Shown here: in pieces, positions 60,875 through 64,000 of the stretch
Layout: every line of letters begins with the position of its first letter
Position numbering within the stretch: position 1 is the first letter of the stretch
NCBI GenBank assembly: GCA_038093975.1
Contig: JBBPTG010000002.1
Location: forward strand, 744,001 to 808,000
Reading direction: 5' to 3'
DNA from: Chalciporus piperatus
Taxonomy: Eukaryota; Basidiomycota; Agaricomycetes; Boletales; Boletaceae
Length of the DNA stretch: 64,000 nt
Program-made: the position numbers and the translations under genes
Notes under the pieces: model-generated
Told to the model about the DNA's origin: nothing
Seen by the model: the letters and a program-made list of their open reading frames with translations, nothing else
The model's database searches: none

Positions 60875-62747
60875 CTAGGCAATCTCCCAGACTGATGTCT
60901 CCAGGACACGGAACATAGAGGTCTCCTTGGAGTTCTCGGACCATCCGACGATTTCTCTCCAGTTCATGTTGTTGGCCTCCTTCTCCCCTGCTCCGGCAAA
61001 TAGTCCGAGATCGTCATCCGATATTCCACGGAAGATTAGGAAGAGTCGCGTGAAGACACAGGGATCAGCGGTTACTGAGATATCAATGGCATTGGCGATC
61101 TTGGTGGGAGAGAGGAAGCGGTATGCGATGTTCTTGTGTGCAGAAAATAGATGGAGATTGTTACTGAAACATGGTTATCAGAAAGTCCAAGATCAACAAC
61201 TAACAGAAAGCAACATACTGTATAAAGTTAGTTCGGGCGTGGATGGACATTCCAAGTTGGTCCAGTACATTCATCAAGTGAGTTATGAAATCAGGGAAGG
61301 ACATTGCAAAGCCATTACGAGGTGCAATAAATTCGTTAGGATCAACCATTCCCGGGTCGGGTCTGATTAGAATGTGAGATGGGAATGAACTCGGTAGAAA
61401 TGGTCGGGATGACGCTTACACTGCCTCGTAGTACAACGATGTTACGACCATCTCGCTCTCGAAGTGTTCGAGCGCTCCACCAGGATGTACTCGCAGGAAA
61501 TATTTGTATTTGTGTTCGCCAACGTTCTCGGCTGGCGGCCAGGTTATAGAGAGGGTCCAGAGCGGGTTCACCGTCAAGAACACGTCGCAATACTGTTGGG
61601 CGGGGGCGAGTATGCTCAAATGACACTTGGCCGAGCTCGGTCTCGCAGCGGTCGTGAGCTTGGTCATCGCGCGAGAGTCGAAGAGAAAGTCTGGTGTGAT
61701 GTCATTTTCTTTTATCCTCGTGCCATTGAAGTCGACGGTGTGCGTATCGCCGGAATGAACGATGTTAAGTTTGCCCCAAAACAGGCCATCAACGATAGTA
61801 CCATCTTCCATGCGTGCCATGTCGACGTCGTCCGCGGAGGAGACTGTTGTTTCAAGGGCGATAAGTTGCCCCGGCACAAGTTCGAGGTTGAATGTGGCAG
61901 GCATTTCCGTGACGGGTGGTGGCCTGAAGAAGTAGAAGGTTAATACGAGATCCGCCCGTCCTTGACTGACTGAACTTACGGTGGCGGCCTATGACCAGCA
62001 TTAGCGCACACTCTGCGGAAGGAAAGGAGGACACTCACGGTGGCTCGTCCGGTGGCGGAGGAGCGTCGCTGACAATCTCGACGCGCAGACCCTGAACGCC
62101 CATGATCGCAATCTGGTATGAATCTTCTCCGGTCAACTGCATGCAGTTCGGGCACGCGGTCGAAGGATTACATGAGTATTCCGCATTGAGTTGGATGATC
62201 GAAGATGACGCACGTAGATATATGGACCTGAAACCAATCTCTGGATGATGATATCAGAGTATGACTCGACGAGAATATGAAGCAACTGACCGATGCATGA
62301 AGGGAGGCGAATTCTGTGGGAACTCGCAAGCTGAATAAAGCATCTGGGGGCGGTTTTGTCCAGTCTCTTGCGACGGCCTCGAGTTCCTATCGATATCTAG
62401 ATCAGTGGATATGTTACAAGAAGGATCTGGCGAGTGACTCACGGGATAACTTTGGGGTAGCTAGTTGGAGGGTTTTTTAATGTGGCGGAATGTAGGGCAG
62501 AGGTAAATGAAGCTTACGACTCTGACGGTCTCCATGTCGCCGTATGCGATGGTGAGGAGACGCTGTCTTGCGAGTGCCATATGTCCTTGTTTTCCGTGAT
62601 ATTCGCTGTCCTTGTCGCTCTTTTTGTTCTTGAATTTGTTCCAAAACGACTGAGAGGTGAGACTAGCGCTCGTGGATCTATGAAGAGGAGGACATGAAGG
62701 GTATAGCGGTGGACGATGAGTTGTACTTACGCGGGGGAGAGCAACAT
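60875..62747 (-). CDS. conserved-looking protein of unknown function
   Basis: Nine exons (62747-62731, 62677-62518, 62460-62443, 62386-62287, 62240-62039, 61988-61980, 61923-61420, 61362-61219, 61163-60875) give 480 residues with all phases consistent. There is no signal peptide or membrane span. Visible elements are SFWNKFKNKKSDKD, ARQRLLTIAYGDMETVR, ELEAVARDWTKPPPDALFSL, a Cys cluster (CNPSTACPNC), a poly-Pro hinge, then a long beta-rich middle and the C-terminal VVGWSENSKE-like EIVGWSENSKETS. I do not recognise the family. The 9-nt exon 6 (three Pro codons) can be skipped without a frame change, so its use is uncertain. Confidence 0.7.
61980..61988 (-). other. 9-nt in-frame micro-exon, optional
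   Basis: GCCGCCACC is flanked by catag and gtaag and sits between two Pro-rich exon ends. Including it lengthens the poly-Pro hinge by three residues; skipping it keeps the frame. Confidence 0.45.
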
Positions 62748-63054
62748 GGTAGGAGTTGGAAGATGACAGCGATTGGGGACGATGAAGATGAAGAGTCACC
62801 CCGAACTGATTTCGACACTTTTGAGCAGCTACACGCGAATCGAACACGAGGCAGGCAGCCGGTCCAGGACCACTGCCAGCACAACTTTAGACCCATTTTC
62901 TCCTGCTCATCATCGATCCATCATCGCCTTTCTCGCACGATCTCCATTCTACCAATTCCATGCAGTGACATGCACAGGCTCATCCTCACGGAGCTCACCC
63001 GTCCTCATCGTACAGCACAACGACCAGCTTGCCGAACAGATTGATCAAAGTGAC

Positions 63055-63066
63055 CACGTGACGTCA
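63055..63066. promoter_or_regulatory. overlapping CACGTG and TGACGTCA elements
   Basis: The 12-base string CACGTGACGTCA combines an E-box palindrome (63055-63060) with a CRE palindrome (63059-63066), 47-58 bp upstream of the SAP-protein ATG at 63113. It lies in the 365-bp divergent spacer 62748-63112, where nothing else was seen. Confidence 0.4.
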
Positions 63067-63112
63067 AATTTGACCCCGTTCAGACCCTCCAGGTATCACC
63101 GACCCACCAACC

Positions 63113-64000
63113 ATGCTACGTCGTGGTCTGCCCCGCCTACCGCGCTCACTGCTAGCCGTTCATAATCGCTCGTTTGTGTCGACGGTTCTCCTCTCTCGTA
63201 AATGGGACAACGAAACTGTCGTGGAGCTCCGCAAGGAGGCCAGAGCCCGCGGTCTATCCACGTACGTTTCTTCTTTTAGAACACCAATGTCATCTTTCCC
63301 CGCTACTTTGGGGCCACGCTGATCTTCATGCCATCGTTAGCAAGGGAAACAAGTCCACTTTGGTTGCTCGTATTCAAGGGCATGAGGAGAGTAGGCTTGA
63401 CTTGACGTCGCAGAGTACACCTCCTGTTCATGCACCTTCGGCCACTCGGAGTGCTTCAACAAGGGTTGCGCCACCAGCGTCCTCTGCAATTTCGCAAGCG
63501 GACTCTCCTGGTATCCCCCTATCCGCCAGACCCAACAACACTCCTCCTCACTCAGACTTCTTGGCTATCAAATTGCCCGATCTCTCCAAGCCCGTCTTCG
63601 ATGCACCAGTACAAATCGTAAGTTCCATAGAGTGGTGCTATGACATCACTTGGTCTACTCCCCTTGTTTCTACAGTATGACCTGACACATCGTTGCAGCC
63701 GTATTTACCCGATATTTGGGACTCTGCAAATTCCAAAGAGATCGCACCCAAGGACGTTGAACCTGAACCTCCCAAGGTGCACGTCGTCAGCGGTTCAGCC
63801 ACTCATTATGCGGGAGGGCCGACGCACAACCTAGAAAAGCTGCAGGAGAGTGATGTTTCACCGACACCAACGACTCTCCAGCCAACAGAGCCTTGGACGT
63901 CGAACAACGAGGAAGGGACCCTGGCGGACCTCTGGGAGAGTCTAGGTCTTCCGAGGTCGTTTAGTGCCCGCCGGGCATTGTCAGATGCAGGCAAGCAGGT
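63113..64000 (+). CDS. mitochondrial SAP-domain protein, C-terminus beyond window
   Basis: Exons 63113..63261, 63341..63617 and 63699..>64000 read in phase to the window edge (about 242 residues visible). The N-terminus is Arg/Leu/Ser-rich without acidic residues (MLRRGLPRLPRSLLAVHNRS), a typical mitochondrial presequence. It is followed by a SAP-like helix pair (ETVVELRKEARARGL across the splice to KGNKSTLVARIQGHEE), a fold that binds nucleic acid. The rest is Pro/Ser-rich with PYLPDIWDSA. A role in mitochondrial DNA or RNA handling is inference. An alternative acceptor at 63675 opens a different frame but loses the protein-like reading. Confidence 0.75.

Noticed and set aside
60927..61370. 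147-codon plus-strand open frame
   Set aside because: It is antisense to the last exons of the unknown 480-residue gene, whose reading is phase-consistent and protein-like.

Overview
The window reads as ordinary nuclear DNA of a filamentous basidiomycete, most likely an Agaricomycete. Genes are packed tightly on both strands and most are split by many short GT-AG introns, usually 46-65 nt, with CTNA-type branch sites. The gene set fits: Mediator MED16, SAGA SPT8, autophagy ATG2, NatB NAA25, SRP54, RLP24, a proton-pumping NAD(P) transhydrogenase, SCAMP and a UDP-sugar-type transporter. No tRNA, rRNA, CRISPR array, phage gene or intact transposon was seen. The window holds about 31 gene models, two of them cut by the window ends. 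Exons were chained by hand with every splice phase checked, so coordinates are models, not measured transcripts.

Layout. 1-17 kb: an SQ/TQ-rich protein running off the left edge, a single-pass membrane protein, a nucleotide-sugar transporter, the 18-exon transhydrogenase NNT (with a 4-nt exon), a DHDPS-family lyase, a TruB/PUS4 pseudouridine synthase and an MFS permease. 17-29 kb: MED16 and the proteasome assembly chaperone PSMG3 (divergent), NCE101 and NAA25 (divergent), then RFA2 followed directly by a diverged RFA2 paralogue. 29-41 kb: ATG2, RLP24, a secreted histidine acid phosphatase and a four-helix membrane protein. 41-54 kb: SRP54 and SPT8 sharing a 62-bp divergent promoter, a methyltransferase, SCAMP, a secreted double-psi beta-barrel protein and COQ11. 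54-64 kb: a sparser stretch with small or unknown genes, a tandem pair of AK3-type adenylate kinases, an unknown 480-residue protein and a mitochondrial SAP-domain protein cut by the right edge.

The genes are mostly unrelated housekeeping functions, not a cluster or pathway. Shared themes are short divergent promoters, two tandem duplications (RFA2 and adenylate kinase), very small exons, and five GC-AG introns among roughly 175.

The most unusual element is the RFA2 paralogue at 27742-28968. It keeps four intron positions and phases of its neighbour RFA2, but its DNA is almost free of CpG while everything around it is CpG-rich. No wholly new multi-gene system could be supported.
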